From NCBI GenBank assembly GCA_016297325.1, contig JAEDGW010000003.1:1-50203 (forward strand): a DNA stretch of 50,203 nucleotides, in the 5' to 3' direction. Position 1 is the stretch's first letter, and every line of letters starts with the position of its first letter. The notes under the pieces were generated by a model, which was given only the letters and a program-made list of their open reading frames with translations, made no database searches and was not told where the DNA came from. Below, one piece after another: positions 17,515 to 24,897 of the stretch. The DNA comes from Coprococcus sp. (GTDB lineage Bacteria; Bacillota; Clostridia; Lachnospirales; Lachnospiraceae). Both the position numbers and the translations under genes were made by a program.

Positions 17515-17964
17515 TTACCATATCGACACTATCCAATATATTATACCAAGCAGCCAGCTTGTAAATATACCGTATAGTATAACCGGCCCCGCTATGGTAA
17601 ACGCCTTTACTCCCTTTCCAAATACTTCGCCCTCTGTCTGGAACTCCACTATAGGCGCACACACTCCATTTGCAAATCCTGTTATAGGAACGAGGGCTCC
17701 GGCGCCTCCAAATTTGGCGATCTTCTTGTAGAGATTGAGACTTGTCAGAATAACACTGGCAAGTACGAGCAGGAGCGATACATATGCATAAGCCTCGTCC
17801 TCCTTCACATCCATCGCCAGCAATATCTCAAATATTATCTGGCCTATCGTACAGATCACTCCTCCAATCAAAAATGCCCACAAGCAGTTTCTCGGCACAC
17901 TCGAGGTCGGCGTCACCGCCTCCACATATTCGTTGTAATCACTTTCCATCGGTTCAAACTTCAT
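17515..17964 (-). CDS. spoVAC: Stage V sporulation protein AC (SpoVAC)
   Basis: Membrane component of the spore dipicolinate channel; in Bacillus SpoVAC is mechanosensitive. Four hydrophobic segments lie at about residues 26-48, 62-80, 86-110 and 120-148. The strongly conserved segment GAGALVPITGFANGVCAPIV then EFQTEGEVFGKGVKAFTIAG identifies the family. A GGAGG ribosome binding site precedes the ATG by eight bases; 149 residues is normal. It follows spoVAB by 87 bp, closing the spoIIAA-spoIIAB-sigF-spoVAA-spoVAB-spoVAC run. The next spoVA gene, spoVAD, is displaced by about 4 kb. I see no obvious terminator behind spoVAC. Confidence 0.95.
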   Translation of the reverse strand: MKFEPMESDYNEYVEAVTPTSSVPRNCLWAFLIGGVICTIGQIIFEILLAMDVKEDEAYAYVSLLLVLASVILTSLNLYKKIAKFGGAGALVPITGFANGVCAPIVEFQTEGEVFGKGVKAFTIAGPVILYGIFTSWLLGIIYWIVSIW

Positions 17965-18051
17965 GTTCCATTCCTCCTTTATATTGCCTCACAAATATAA
18001 TTTTTTGCGCTTACCTTAAAGCTTTCCTTAAGAAAACCCATACCCAAAACC

Positions 18052-18465
18052 CTATCCAACTATCACACTTATGACAGAACCAACCAGCTTCCCTGCGGCA
18101 AGGCCGTATATGACATATGTCATATTTCTCCTGACACTGAATCTTCTAGACGCTATCGGTATGACATTCAGTACCTCTGTGAGTGCCCCTGCAAGGCAGC
18201 CGACAAATATTCCGCCGAACAGACATACCACAGTATACCCAACCCAGGTTATATGAAATGGTATATTGAACACATAGAGAAGATTTGCCAGGGATGCTCC
18301 ATATGCCAGCAGACATTCAATAAGCATGTAATGTCTGGCTCCCTTCACTTTCTCAAGCAGCTTTGGAAATATTCCTATCATGGATATGAATGCGAAATAT
18401 CCCCCGGATATCGCCACGCCGCTGGCAAGACATACGATTCCGAGAAGCACATACCTAATCAACAT
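18052..18465 (-). CDS. spoVAB: Stage V sporulation protein AB (SpoVAB)
   Basis: Integral membrane protein of the spoVA operon with four hydrophobic segments in 137 residues (starting VLLGIVCLASGVAISGGYFA, then LLAYGASLANLLYVF, VVCLFGGIFVGCLAGAL and a C-terminal helix). The segment GALTEVLNVIPIASRR is characteristic of SpoVAB. It starts at an ATG (18463-18465) inside the last codons of spoVAA, an 11-bp overlap that suggests translational coupling. Needed with SpoVAA for dipicolinate movement in Bacillus, though the exact role is unknown. Expected to be forespore-expressed. Confidence 0.9.
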   Translation of the reverse strand: MLIRYVLLGIVCLASGVAISGGYFAFISMIGIFPKLLEKVKGARHYMLIECLLAYGASLANLLYVFNIPFHITWVGYTVVCLFGGIFVGCLAGALTEVLNVIPIASRRFSVRRNMTYVIYGLAAGKLVGSVISVIVG

Positions 18466-19078
18466 CCCGCATCGCCTTCTTTCTCTCGGAATCCGTTATA
18501 ACAGTCTGATTTACCTCCTGTTCATACTGTCTCATCTGAACCTGGAGAGGAGTAGGATCATCTGTAAACTTCTTTCTCGCCCCATGGTTGAAGAATATGA
18601 TTATACCTATAAAGAGCCCCAGGGAATATGCGATACCCGCCACAGGATATGCATTCTCCGTTTTCCCCACGAATATATTCTTCATCACGTCAAGCTGTCC
18701 CACCATATTTACATCTGAGTTGTACGACATGATAGAGAACCCAGCTCCAAAGAACGCCACAAAACATATCAGGACAAATTTCAGTATCTGTTTTGCTTTG
18801 TCACTTGTATCGTATGTTCTGTAATAGACAACCACCTCAGTGGCTCCAAGCGGCATGACTGTACAGTCTGGAAAGCTCTGATGTATAAGCTGCAGGATAT
18901 ACATGACCGATATAACCTGCTGCTCTTTGCTTCCCGAAAAACTCATAAGCTCCAGCTTCTCCACTCCAAACTTGAGATCAGCATTTGCACTGAGCACCTT
19001 AGCCACATCCTTAACCTTTACTTTTTTCTTATCCGCCAGACAGCTCTCTGACAGTTTCAAATACACAAGATCAGCCAT
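18455..19078 (-). CDS. spoVAA: Stage V sporulation protein AA (SpoVAA)
   Basis: First spoVA gene. The N-terminal soluble part (about residues 1-125, starting MADLVYLKLSESCLADKKKV) matches the SpoVAA fold. Two membrane segments follow at about 133-152 (KFVLICFVAFFGAGFSIMSY) and 174-192, then a polar tail. The start is set at ATG 19076-19078, eight bases after GAGGG; the ATG two codons earlier is too close to that site. 207 residues. It is 167 bp downstream of sigF; that space contains only A/T-rich sequence, and I could not assign a promoter there. It overlaps spoVAB by 11 bp. Confidence 0.88.
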   Translation of the reverse strand: MADLVYLKLSESCLADKKKVKVKDVAKVLSANADLKFGVEKLELMSFSGSKEQQVISVMYILQLIHQSFPDCTVMPLGATEVVVYYRTYDTSDKAKQILKFVLICFVAFFGAGFSIMSYNSDVNMVGQLDVMKNIFVGKTENAYPVAGIAYSLGLFIGIIIFFNHGARKKFTDDPTPLQVQMRQYEQEVNQTVITDSERKKAMRDVD

Positions 19079-19245
19079 ATACATTTCCCTCTACTATTCA
19101 CATCACAGATATCATGATCTGTTTCTTTTATGAATAGTCTGTCCATGTATATGGCTGTTATTATGCCAGTTTATTCCTTTTTATTTTTCAGTTTCTATTT
19201 TTGGATTATTTTTCATTTTTATTTTTTGGTGTGCTGCATAAGTTT

Positions 19246-19950
19246 TCATGCGGAACCTTTGTCACGGTCTTCCCCATACTCACGCCGCAGTCTTTCAAGT
19301 ATCTTCTTCTCCATCCTGCTCACCTGAACCTGGCTGAGCCCCATCAGACGCCCGATCTGTGCCTGGGTCTTATTCTCAAAATATCTCATCTTTATGATCC
19401 TCTTTTCGCCCTCCGTCAGAGCATCCAGCATCTCCTCCACATACAGGTGCTCCACTATCTTGTCACTCTCCAATGTCCTAAGCGTATCCTCATGTACATC
19501 ATCTATACATGTGATGTCCGCCGCAGCCTCCATAGCCATGACCAGTTCCTCTGATGTAGTCCCTATGGCACCGCATATCTCATCGATGGTCGGCTCCACT
19601 CCATGTGCCTTCTGCATATCCTGTATATACTTCTCAGCCCTGTAGTGGACTGTCTTCAGATTCCTGCTTATCTTCACCATGCCATCATCCCTCAGAAACC
19701 GCCTTATCTCGCCCTGTATCAACGGAACTGAATATGTTGAGAGCTTTACATCATAATCCATATCAAAGCGGTCTATGGCCTTCATAAGGCCTATCAGGCC
19801 TATCTGTATAAGATCCTCCAGCTCCTGTCCTCTTCCGGCGTATCTTCTTGCCACGCTTATCACAAGTCCCATATTGTCAGTTACAAGCCTGTCCCTGGCT
19901 TCCCTGTCGCCTTCTTTTGCAAGCTTCAGCAAATGAAGATTGTCCGCCAT
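19246..19950 (-). CDS. sigF: Forespore sigma factor SigF
   Basis: First compartment-specific sigma factor of sporulation, activated in the forespore when SpoIIAA displaces SpoIIAB. The 234-residue protein has region 2 (NMGLVISVARRY, GLIGLMKAIDRFD, STYSVPLIQGEIRRFLRDDG), region 3 and region 4.2 (QIGRLMGLSQVQVSRMEKKI). The ATG (19948-19950) shares one base with the stop of spoIIAB (TGATG), with AGGAG eight bases upstream, so the two are translationally coupled. SigG is similar in sequence; the spoIIAA-spoIIAB partners fix it as SigF. Confidence 0.97.
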   Translation of the reverse strand: MADNLHLLKLAKEGDREARDRLVTDNMGLVISVARRYAGRGQELEDLIQIGLIGLMKAIDRFDMDYDVKLSTYSVPLIQGEIRRFLRDDGMVKISRNLKTVHYRAEKYIQDMQKAHGVEPTIDEICGAIGTTSEELVMAMEAAADITCIDDVHEDTLRTLESDKIVEHLYVEEMLDALTEGEKRIIKMRYFENKTQAQIGRLMGLSQVQVSRMEKKILERLRREYGEDRDKGSA

Positions 19951-20387
19951 CAATACATCTCCTGACCTCTACCTATAATCTTTGTCATCGCCACCGTCGT
20001 TCCCCTGCCTACTCCGGACTCCACATGAAGGCTGTCCATGAAAGCCTCCATAAATGAAAATCCCATTCCGGATCTGCTGCCGTCCGTGACCGTCGTATAC
20101 ATAGGCTCCATGGCCTTTTCTATATCCGCAATGCCGCATCCCTGATCCGACACCTCGATATGTATTGTGCGGTCCTCTATGTACGCCTCCACCCTTATGG
20201 TTCCATCACCGGATCCATAGCCATGCACTATGGAGTTTGTGACCGCCTCTGACACCGCAGTCTTCACATCCTCCACCTCACTTAAAGTTGGATTGATCCT
20301 TGTCATCATAGCTGCGACCACAACCCTCGCAACAGCTTCATTTCTTGCATCACATCCAAATTCGATACTCAGTCTGTTCTTATCCAT
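19950..20387 (-). CDS. spoIIAB: Anti-sigma F factor / serine kinase SpoIIAB
   Basis: GHKL-fold protein that holds SigF inactive and phosphorylates SpoIIAA. The N box EAVTNSIVHGYG, the G1 box DQGCGIAD and the G2 box GSGMGFSFMEAFMDS are all present in order. 145 residues matches the family. It lies between spoIIAA (27 bp) and sigF (1-bp overlap), the invariant spoIIA operon order. GGAG lies about ten bases ahead of the ATG. Confidence 0.97.
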   Translation of the reverse strand: MDKNRLSIEFGCDARNEAVARVVVAAMMTRINPTLSEVEDVKTAVSEAVTNSIVHGYGSGDGTIRVEAYIEDRTIHIEVSDQGCGIADIEKAMEPMYTTVTDGSRSGMGFSFMEAFMDSLHVESGVGRGTTVAMTKIIGRGQEMY

Positions 20388-20414
20388 ATCTTCTATTCTC
20401 CTTGTTTTTTATGT

Positions 20415-20753
20415 TCATTTTATATCCACGTCACGTCCATCCTGTCCGCTGTCCAGCCTTGAAGCTATCCTGTATATCCCCGACATGAGAAGGATCTTAT
20501 CCATTCTCTTATTTACATTTATCACACCGATGCTTCCACCTCTGCCCTGAAGCTGTCTGAACCTCCTGGTTATCAGACCGATACCTGAGCTGTCCATGAA
20601 AGTGGTCCTGCTAAAATCAAATATTGCATGTCTGACCACCTGCTCTGAAAATACTTCTTCTGTGCCCTCTGTCATCTTCCCCGCTGTATAATCATCAATC
20701 TCTCCGGGCATATAAACTATCACGGTATCGCCCATTTTCTCATAAATATTCAT
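20415..20753 (-). CDS. spoIIAA: Anti-anti-sigma factor SpoIIAA
   Basis: STAS-domain protein that frees SigF by binding SpoIIAB when dephosphorylated by SpoIIE (not in this window). The phosphorylation site is in TTFMDSSGIGL, with serines 55 and 56 next to each other. The ATG at 20751-20753 is preferred since GGAGGAG lies six bases upstream; a TTG (20766-20768) would overlap that site. 112 residues. First gene of the spoIIA operon. A SigH promoter would be expected in 20769-20833, but I found no convincing match. Confidence 0.95.
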   Translation of the reverse strand: MNIYEKMGDTVIVYMPGEIDDYTAGKMTEGTEEVFSEQVVRHAIFDFSRTTFMDSSGIGLITRRFRQLQGRGGSIGVINVNKRMDKILLMSGIYRIASRLDSGQDGRDVDIK

Positions 20754-20833
20754 ATACATCTCCTCCAATCCCGAGCATCAGCTCATTATAATCCACCTTC
20801 GGCGCGATCTGATACTGCATGTCTTTATATGTG

Positions 20834-20874
20834 TAAAAAATAAAGGAAGACAACTTCAACAGTCATCTTCCTTT
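20834..20874 (-). terminator. Terminator after the TPR gene, ahead of spoIIAA
   Basis: Minus strand aaaggaagatgac pairs with gttgtcttccttt and is followed by attttttac, a clear Rho-independent terminator 37 bp past the stop at 20911. It isolates the spoIIA operon from upstream transcription. Confidence 0.9.
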
Positions 20875-20910
20875 GTACTTTATATTTACTTATGTCATCC
20901 GGTATATATA

Positions 20911-22608
20911 CTACTGCCCATCTCCGGTATCAGTTCCGTCCACCGAGCCATCCGCAGTTCCATCTCCGGTCCCATCATATGAGGTGTCTGCACCGGTATC
21001 ACCTGTGCCGTCCCATGATGTATCTCCGGTTCCATCAGTGCCATCCCATGAGGCATCTCCGGCTCCGTCTGTATTGTCTGTTCCATCTACAGAACCATCA
21101 CCTGAGTTGTCACCACCATCGTATGATGTATTATCACCGGTGTCTCCTGCATAATCTGTTCCATCTGCTGATGTATCAAGTGATCCGTCTGTATTTGAGT
21201 TATCTGCTGATGTATCAGCAGTAGTTCCATCTCCTGTGCTGCCTGTCTGCGCTCCATTTGCGCTGGTCTGTGTGGCAGCCTTATTCTTGCCTGCCTGGAT
21301 CGCCTCGTCATCTGCATAATCACACGCCACTGTGTAATACACTGAATTCGGACAGTTCTCAACCAACTGGTTGAACACAAGGGTTGCATTGTTGTTATCC
21401 GAGAGTTTCAGATAACACATCGCCTTATAATAAAGTGCCACATCACTGTTAGGATTGTCCTGCAGCACCCTGTTAAGATCATCTATGGCAGCCTCGTAAG
21501 TCATCGCCTCATACTTATATATGGCTGACTGCACTCTGGCTTTATTGTCATCAGACAGTATCTGTGCCGAATAGTCACCGTACTTATCTATCTGTGACTG
21601 AAGATTCTTCGTCTCAGTCTCAGCATTTGTAAGCTTTGTATTCAGAGAATCAACCTGAGCCTGAAGCTCAGATATAGACACATTCTTATCCGCTATCTCC
21701 TGGCTGAATGTGACCTTCAGATCTCTCTCCGAATTCGTCGCAGCCTTATCACGGTGAGGAATGATAAGCGTCCACATGGCAGCAAGGCCAAGCACAACGC
21801 CGGCTATGATATACGCTATGGAATACTTGTAGAAATTTATATCTTTATATCTTCCTACCGGGATCGGATCTCCATCAAAATCAACTTCGCTCTGTCCTGC
21901 CAGAAGCTTCTTCTGGTCATCCATGAACAGTGAATCGACATCATACTCATCCTCAGGGTAATCCCTGAAGTTCATGATCTCCTCGTCTGTATGACCCATC
22001 TCATTGAAATATCTGACGGCGACGGGATTCGTCCTGTCTATCTTGATCACACGCTTTAACGCCTTCCCTGCCTTGTCATTTCTTCCTTCATCTATGAACA
22101 GGAGTGCCAGAAGCAGATATCCCTGTATGAATCTTGAGTTATCTGAAAGGACTTTTCTGAGCTGGATAAACGCCAGATCTTTGCTTCCCTGCTGTGCATA
22201 CACAAGTGCCTGATTGTACTTTCTGGTCACATTGTTCACAGCCTCAAGCCTGTGTGGGTTGGATTTGATCTCTTTTATATAACGCTTAGCCACGTTCTTG
22301 CCGTCAAAATAATTGACGCTCACAACCCAGTGGCTGAGTGCCTGCACGATCTCTCCCGTCTCGTAGTACACAAGTCCCAGAAGATTTCTCGCATCTATAT
22401 TCATCTTGTCATATTTGAGAGCAAGCTTCAGTGCCTCCTCGGCACCTGTCATGTCTCTTACCCTTGCCTTGTCCAGACCTATGTTGTAATAATACTTGGA
22501 CGAGTTGAGGGCTTTATTCACGTAATCTATCTTAAGACCGCATCTGGTACAATATCCTGTAACGGCTATCGCTCCACCGCAGTGCTTACAGTTCAGTACA
22601 TCTGCCAT
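20911..22608 (-). CDS. Zinc-ribbon, TPR-repeat membrane protein with Asp/Gly/Thr-rich tail
   Basis: Modular protein of 565 residues. An N-terminal zinc ribbon has C7-x2-C10 and C20-x2-C23. Cytoplasmic TPR-like helical repeats run through about residues 35-215 (AEEALKLALKYDKMNIDARN is one). A single membrane segment lies near 268-288 (AYIIAGVVLGLAAMWTLIIP). A coiled coil follows at about 305-345, then two more TPR units to about 440 (EAAIDDLNRVLQDNPNSDVA). A long low-complexity tail of DGTGDT/SYDG-type units runs from about 455. This arrangement implies an inside TPR platform and an outside TPR platform joined by one membrane helix. I do not know a characterised homologue. GGAG precedes the ATG. 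It follows the 48-residue gene and folC. Confidence 0.85.
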   Translation of the reverse strand: MADVLNCKHCGGAIAVTGYCTRCGLKIDYVNKALNSSKYYYNIGLDKARVRDMTGAEEALKLALKYDKMNIDARNLLGLVYYETGEIVQALSHWVVSVNYFDGKNVAKRYIKEIKSNPHRLEAVNNVTRKYNQALVYAQQGSKDLAFIQLRKVLSDNSRFIQGYLLLALLFIDEGRNDKAGKALKRVIKIDRTNPVAVRYFNEMGHTDEEIMNFRDYPEDEYDVDSLFMDDQKKLLAGQSEVDFDGDPIPVGRYKDINFYKYSIAYIIAGVVLGLAAMWTLIIPHRDKAATNSERDLKVTFSQEIADKNVSISELQAQVDSLNTKLTNAETETKNLQSQIDKYGDYSAQILSDDNKARVQSAIYKYEAMTYEAAIDDLNRVLQDNPNSDVALYYKAMCYLKLSDNNNATLVFNQLVENCPNSVYYTVACDYADDEAIQAGKNKAATQTSANGAQTGSTGDGTTADTSADNSNTDGSLDTSADGTDYAGDTGDNTSYDGGDNSGDGSVDGTDNTDGAGDASWDGTDGTGDTSWDGTGDTGADTSYDGTGDGTADGSVDGTDTGDGQ

Positions 22609-22637
22609 AATATAGTCTCCTGATCTAATTGTATTCT

Positions 22638-22784
22638 CTACTTCTCAGTTTCCTTTGCAACTCTCATCATCTCCTGCATAATATCCATTATGTCCTTGAG
22701 ATCATTGTTATATATGGCGTCCTCAGCCTGATCCAGCTCCAAAGCCGGCTTAAATCTCTTTATCTCTTCATCAAAATTGATCAT
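22638..22784 (-). CDS. Small acidic protein, 48 residues
   Basis: Short open frame starting at ATG 22782-22784 with a strong GGAGG seven bases upstream, overlapping the end of folC by 14 bp. It begins MINFDEEIKRFKPALELDQA and continues as a helix-rich acidic sequence ending VAKETEK. No membrane segment. The RBS, coupling to folC and spacing (29 bp) to the TPR gene support that it is translated. Function unknown; it might be a partner of the TPR protein, but only proximity suggests this. Confidence 0.65.
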   Translation of the reverse strand: MINFDEEIKRFKPALELDQAEDAIYNNDLKDIMDIMQEMMRVAKETEK

Positions 22785-24066
22785 GTTTATTCCTCCATCT
22801 CTTGACACCGCCGACCAGATACAGAGATCCGACACAATATATATACGTGTCATCCCGTCCTGCCCTGTGTGCCACAGCCATATCCATGGCATCGTCTATC
22901 ACATCACAGGCTGCTACCTGCGTATCAGTGTGCTTTCTGAATATGCTGGCAAGTCTGCCTGCGTCCGCTTTCCTGCTGCCGTCCACACTTGTGACTATTA
23001 TCTCATCCCAATGCACCTCATCTGCCAGCATGCTTATCATGGAATCATATTCCTTGTCCTTCACCGCTGCAAATACGAGTATCTTCCGGCCTTCGCTGTA
23101 TAGGGATCTGATGGTATCTATATATGCCCTCACAGCTTCGACATTGTGTGCTCCATCGACATATATGTGTGGTGCTATCTCCTCCATCCGGCCTTCCCAG
23201 TAGAATTTAACCAGCGCAGATCTTACAAGCTTCTCTGTATCATCTGCCCTGCCCACTTTCTTCATGTACAAATAAAATGCCATTACAGCAAGGCTCACGT
23301 TCTCTATCTGGTACAGGGATGTCTTCTGTATCTTCAAATTGCAATAACTATAATACCGATTATGCAATGAAAAATCAATGGTTTTGTTCCCCAAATGATT
23401 TATTATATAGTCCGCTTTTTCGACCGGAATAATGGCTGAATCACGTGATTTTGCAGTATCTTCTATAACACTTGCCGAAAGTTCATCACGGCGGAAATAT
23501 ATGACAGGAACCCCCGGTTTGATTATCCCTGCTTTCTCCGCAGCGATCTTTTCTATGGTATCTCCCAGGTATTCCATGTGATCCATTCCAACAGATGTGA
23601 TGATGGTGAGTTCCGGCATGACAACATTTGTGGCATCAAGCCTTCCGCCCATACCCGTCTCGTATACAACCACGTCACAATGTTTCTCTCTGAAGTACAC
23701 CGCAGCCATGGCGAACATCACCTCAAAGAATGAAGGATGCACATCAAACTTCTCCTTAACCGTCTCAAATGCAGTTACAAAATCTTCATCAGATATATTT
23801 ACACCGTTTATCTGTATCCTCTCGTTTATGGACACCAGGTGCGGCGACGTGAAAAGCCCAACTTTATATCCTGCCTCCATGAGCATCTGTGATAGTGCCC
23901 TGCATGTGGAACCTTTACCGTTCGTTCCCGCCACATGGATACACGGGACCTCCCTCTCGGGATTCCCTAAACGGCACAAAAGACTGGAAAGGTTCTCCTT
24001 GCCAATCTTCTGCGCAAAAAGCGGAATACCCAATATATAATCTACAGTCTCTCTGTAATCCGCCAT
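22771..24066 (-). CDS. folC: Folylpolyglutamate / dihydrofolate synthase FolC
   Basis: Mur-ligase-family enzyme adding glutamate to folates (and possibly to dihydropteroate). The ATP-binding P-loop is in HVAGTNGKGSTCRALSQML near residue 44. FTSPHLVSINERIQING and YETGMGGRLDATNVV are FolC signatures. The C-terminal domain carries YVDGAHNVEAVRAY. 431 residues is normal. AGGAG lies seven bases before the ATG. Transcribed ahead of the 48-residue gene (overlapping) and the TPR gene. Upstream is palindrome E2, which separates it from queF. Whether it has both synthase activities cannot be read from the sequence. Confidence 0.96.
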   Translation of the reverse strand: MADYRETVDYILGIPLFAQKIGKENLSSLLCRLGNPEREVPCIHVAGTNGKGSTCRALSQMLMEAGYKVGLFTSPHLVSINERIQINGVNISDEDFVTAFETVKEKFDVHPSFFEVMFAMAAVYFREKHCDVVVYETGMGGRLDATNVVMPELTIITSVGMDHMEYLGDTIEKIAAEKAGIIKPGVPVIYFRRDELSASVIEDTAKSRDSAIIPVEKADYIINHLGNKTIDFSLHNRYYSYCNLKIQKTSLYQIENVSLAVMAFYLYMKKVGRADDTEKLVRSALVKFYWEGRMEEIAPHIYVDGAHNVEAVRAYIDTIRSLYSEGRKILVFAAVKDKEYDSMISMLADEVHWDEIIVTSVDGSRKADAGRLASIFRKHTDTQVAACDVIDDAMDMAVAHRAGRDDTYIYCVGSLYLVGGVKRWRNKHDQF

Positions 24067-24082
24067 CCTGATTCTCCTATCT

Positions 24083-24292
24083 GTCTGAGATCTTTTCTGG
24101 CTATCTATGTTAGTATTTGTGTACTCGTATATATCACCCTCGCAGGAACGCTTCCGCTCGTTTCGGCCTGCAGCGGTACTAAGGTGCCTGCTTAGGCAGC
24201 CACCTAAGGACCGGCGGCCTCAAATGTCCTGCGATGGCGACATATACGAGTACACAATCACCAAATATTTTACGCCAGAAAAGATCTCAGAC
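24083..24292. repeat. Long nested palindrome (element E2)
   Basis: The gap between queF and folC holds no gene but a three-tier palindrome. Outer arms of 19 bp are perfect: gtctgagatcttttctggc (24083-24101) with 24274-24292. Middle arms of 15 bp are perfect: tgtgtactcgtatat (24118-24132) with 24242-24256. Inner arms ccctcgcagga (24137-24147) and 24227-24237 match at 10 of 11. The G+C-rich apex (24165-24215) is itself self-complementary. It contains gcaggaacgcttccgct (24142-24158), close to a 17-base segment of E1. Like E1, it begins about 9 bp after a stop codon on the minus strand (queF). A non-autonomous repeat family or a 3'-end RNA structure are both possible. Confidence 0.85.
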
Positions 24293-24301
24293 TATATTAT
24301 C

Positions 24302-24796
24302 TTATCTATTATCTACTTTCTCAGGGTAAAGGTCGTGGTTGGCCAGACGGTTCCAGGCAACCTCCTCCCACTTTGTTCCCGGTCTGCCGTAGTTGCAGTA
24401 TGGGTCTATGGAGATTCCTCCCCTTGGTGTGAACTTGCCCCACACCTCGATGTACTTCGGATCCATCAGCTTTATAAGATCCTTCATGATGATGTTCATG
24501 CAGTCCTCATGGAAGTCTCCGTGGTTTCTGAAGCTGAACAGATACAGTTTCAGTGATTTGCTCTCTACCATCTTCTTTCCAGGCACATATGATATGTACA
24601 CCGTTGCAAAGTCTGGCTGTCCTGTTATTGGACAGAGACTTGTGAACTCAGGGCAGTTGAACTTTACAAAGTAGTCGTTGTCCGGATGCTTGTTGTCAAA
24701 TGTCTGGAGCATCTCAGGTGCATAGTCCATGCTGTACTTTACATTTTTATTTCCAAGGAGGGTAACTCCCTCCATCTCTTCTTTGCTTCTTCCCAT
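24302..24796 (-). CDS. queF: NADPH-dependent preQ0 reductase QueF
   Basis: Reduces 7-cyano-7-deazaguanine to preQ1 in queuosine biosynthesis. The catalytic pair is visible in SLCPITGQPD as C55 and D62, the same numbers as in Bacillus subtilis QueF. The QueF motif ESKSLKLYLFSF, HGDFHEDC and the C-terminal PYCNYGRPG segment also fit. 164 residues identifies the short, single-domain (YkvM-like) form. AGGAG is six bases ahead of the ATG. No queC, queD or queE gene is adjacent, and I saw no preQ1 riboswitch in the 100-bp upstream gap, so it appears to stand apart from the rest of the pathway. Confidence 0.96.
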   Translation of the reverse strand: MGRSKEEMEGVTLLGNKNVKYSMDYAPEMLQTFDNKHPDNDYFVKFNCPEFTSLCPITGQPDFATVYISYVPGKKMVESKSLKLYLFSFRNHGDFHEDCMNIIMKDLIKLMDPKYIEVWGKFTPRGGISIDPYCNYGRPGTKWEEVAWNRLANHDLYPEKVDNR

Positions 24797-24897
24797 TATA
24801 TTCTCCTATATTACTTTTATACTGATCCAGTAATTTTTCAGGATCATACATCTTGTTTCTATTATCTGCTTATCACACTATCTGCTTATAATACCTC

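Noticed and set aside
20769..20833. TATAAT-like sequence (20785-20790) ahead of spoIIAA as a SigA promoter
   Set aside because: No acceptable -35 at 16-18 bases; a SigH promoter is expected instead and was not found.
24083..24292. E2 as a tRNA, 6S or other structured RNA gene
   Set aside because: The near-perfect full-length symmetry and absence of tRNA or known RNA motifs fit an inverted repeat, not a standard RNA gene.
24797..24897. Possible preQ1 riboswitch ahead of queF
   Set aside because: The 100-bp leader has no preQ1 aptamer-like pseudoknot or conserved loop that I can see.
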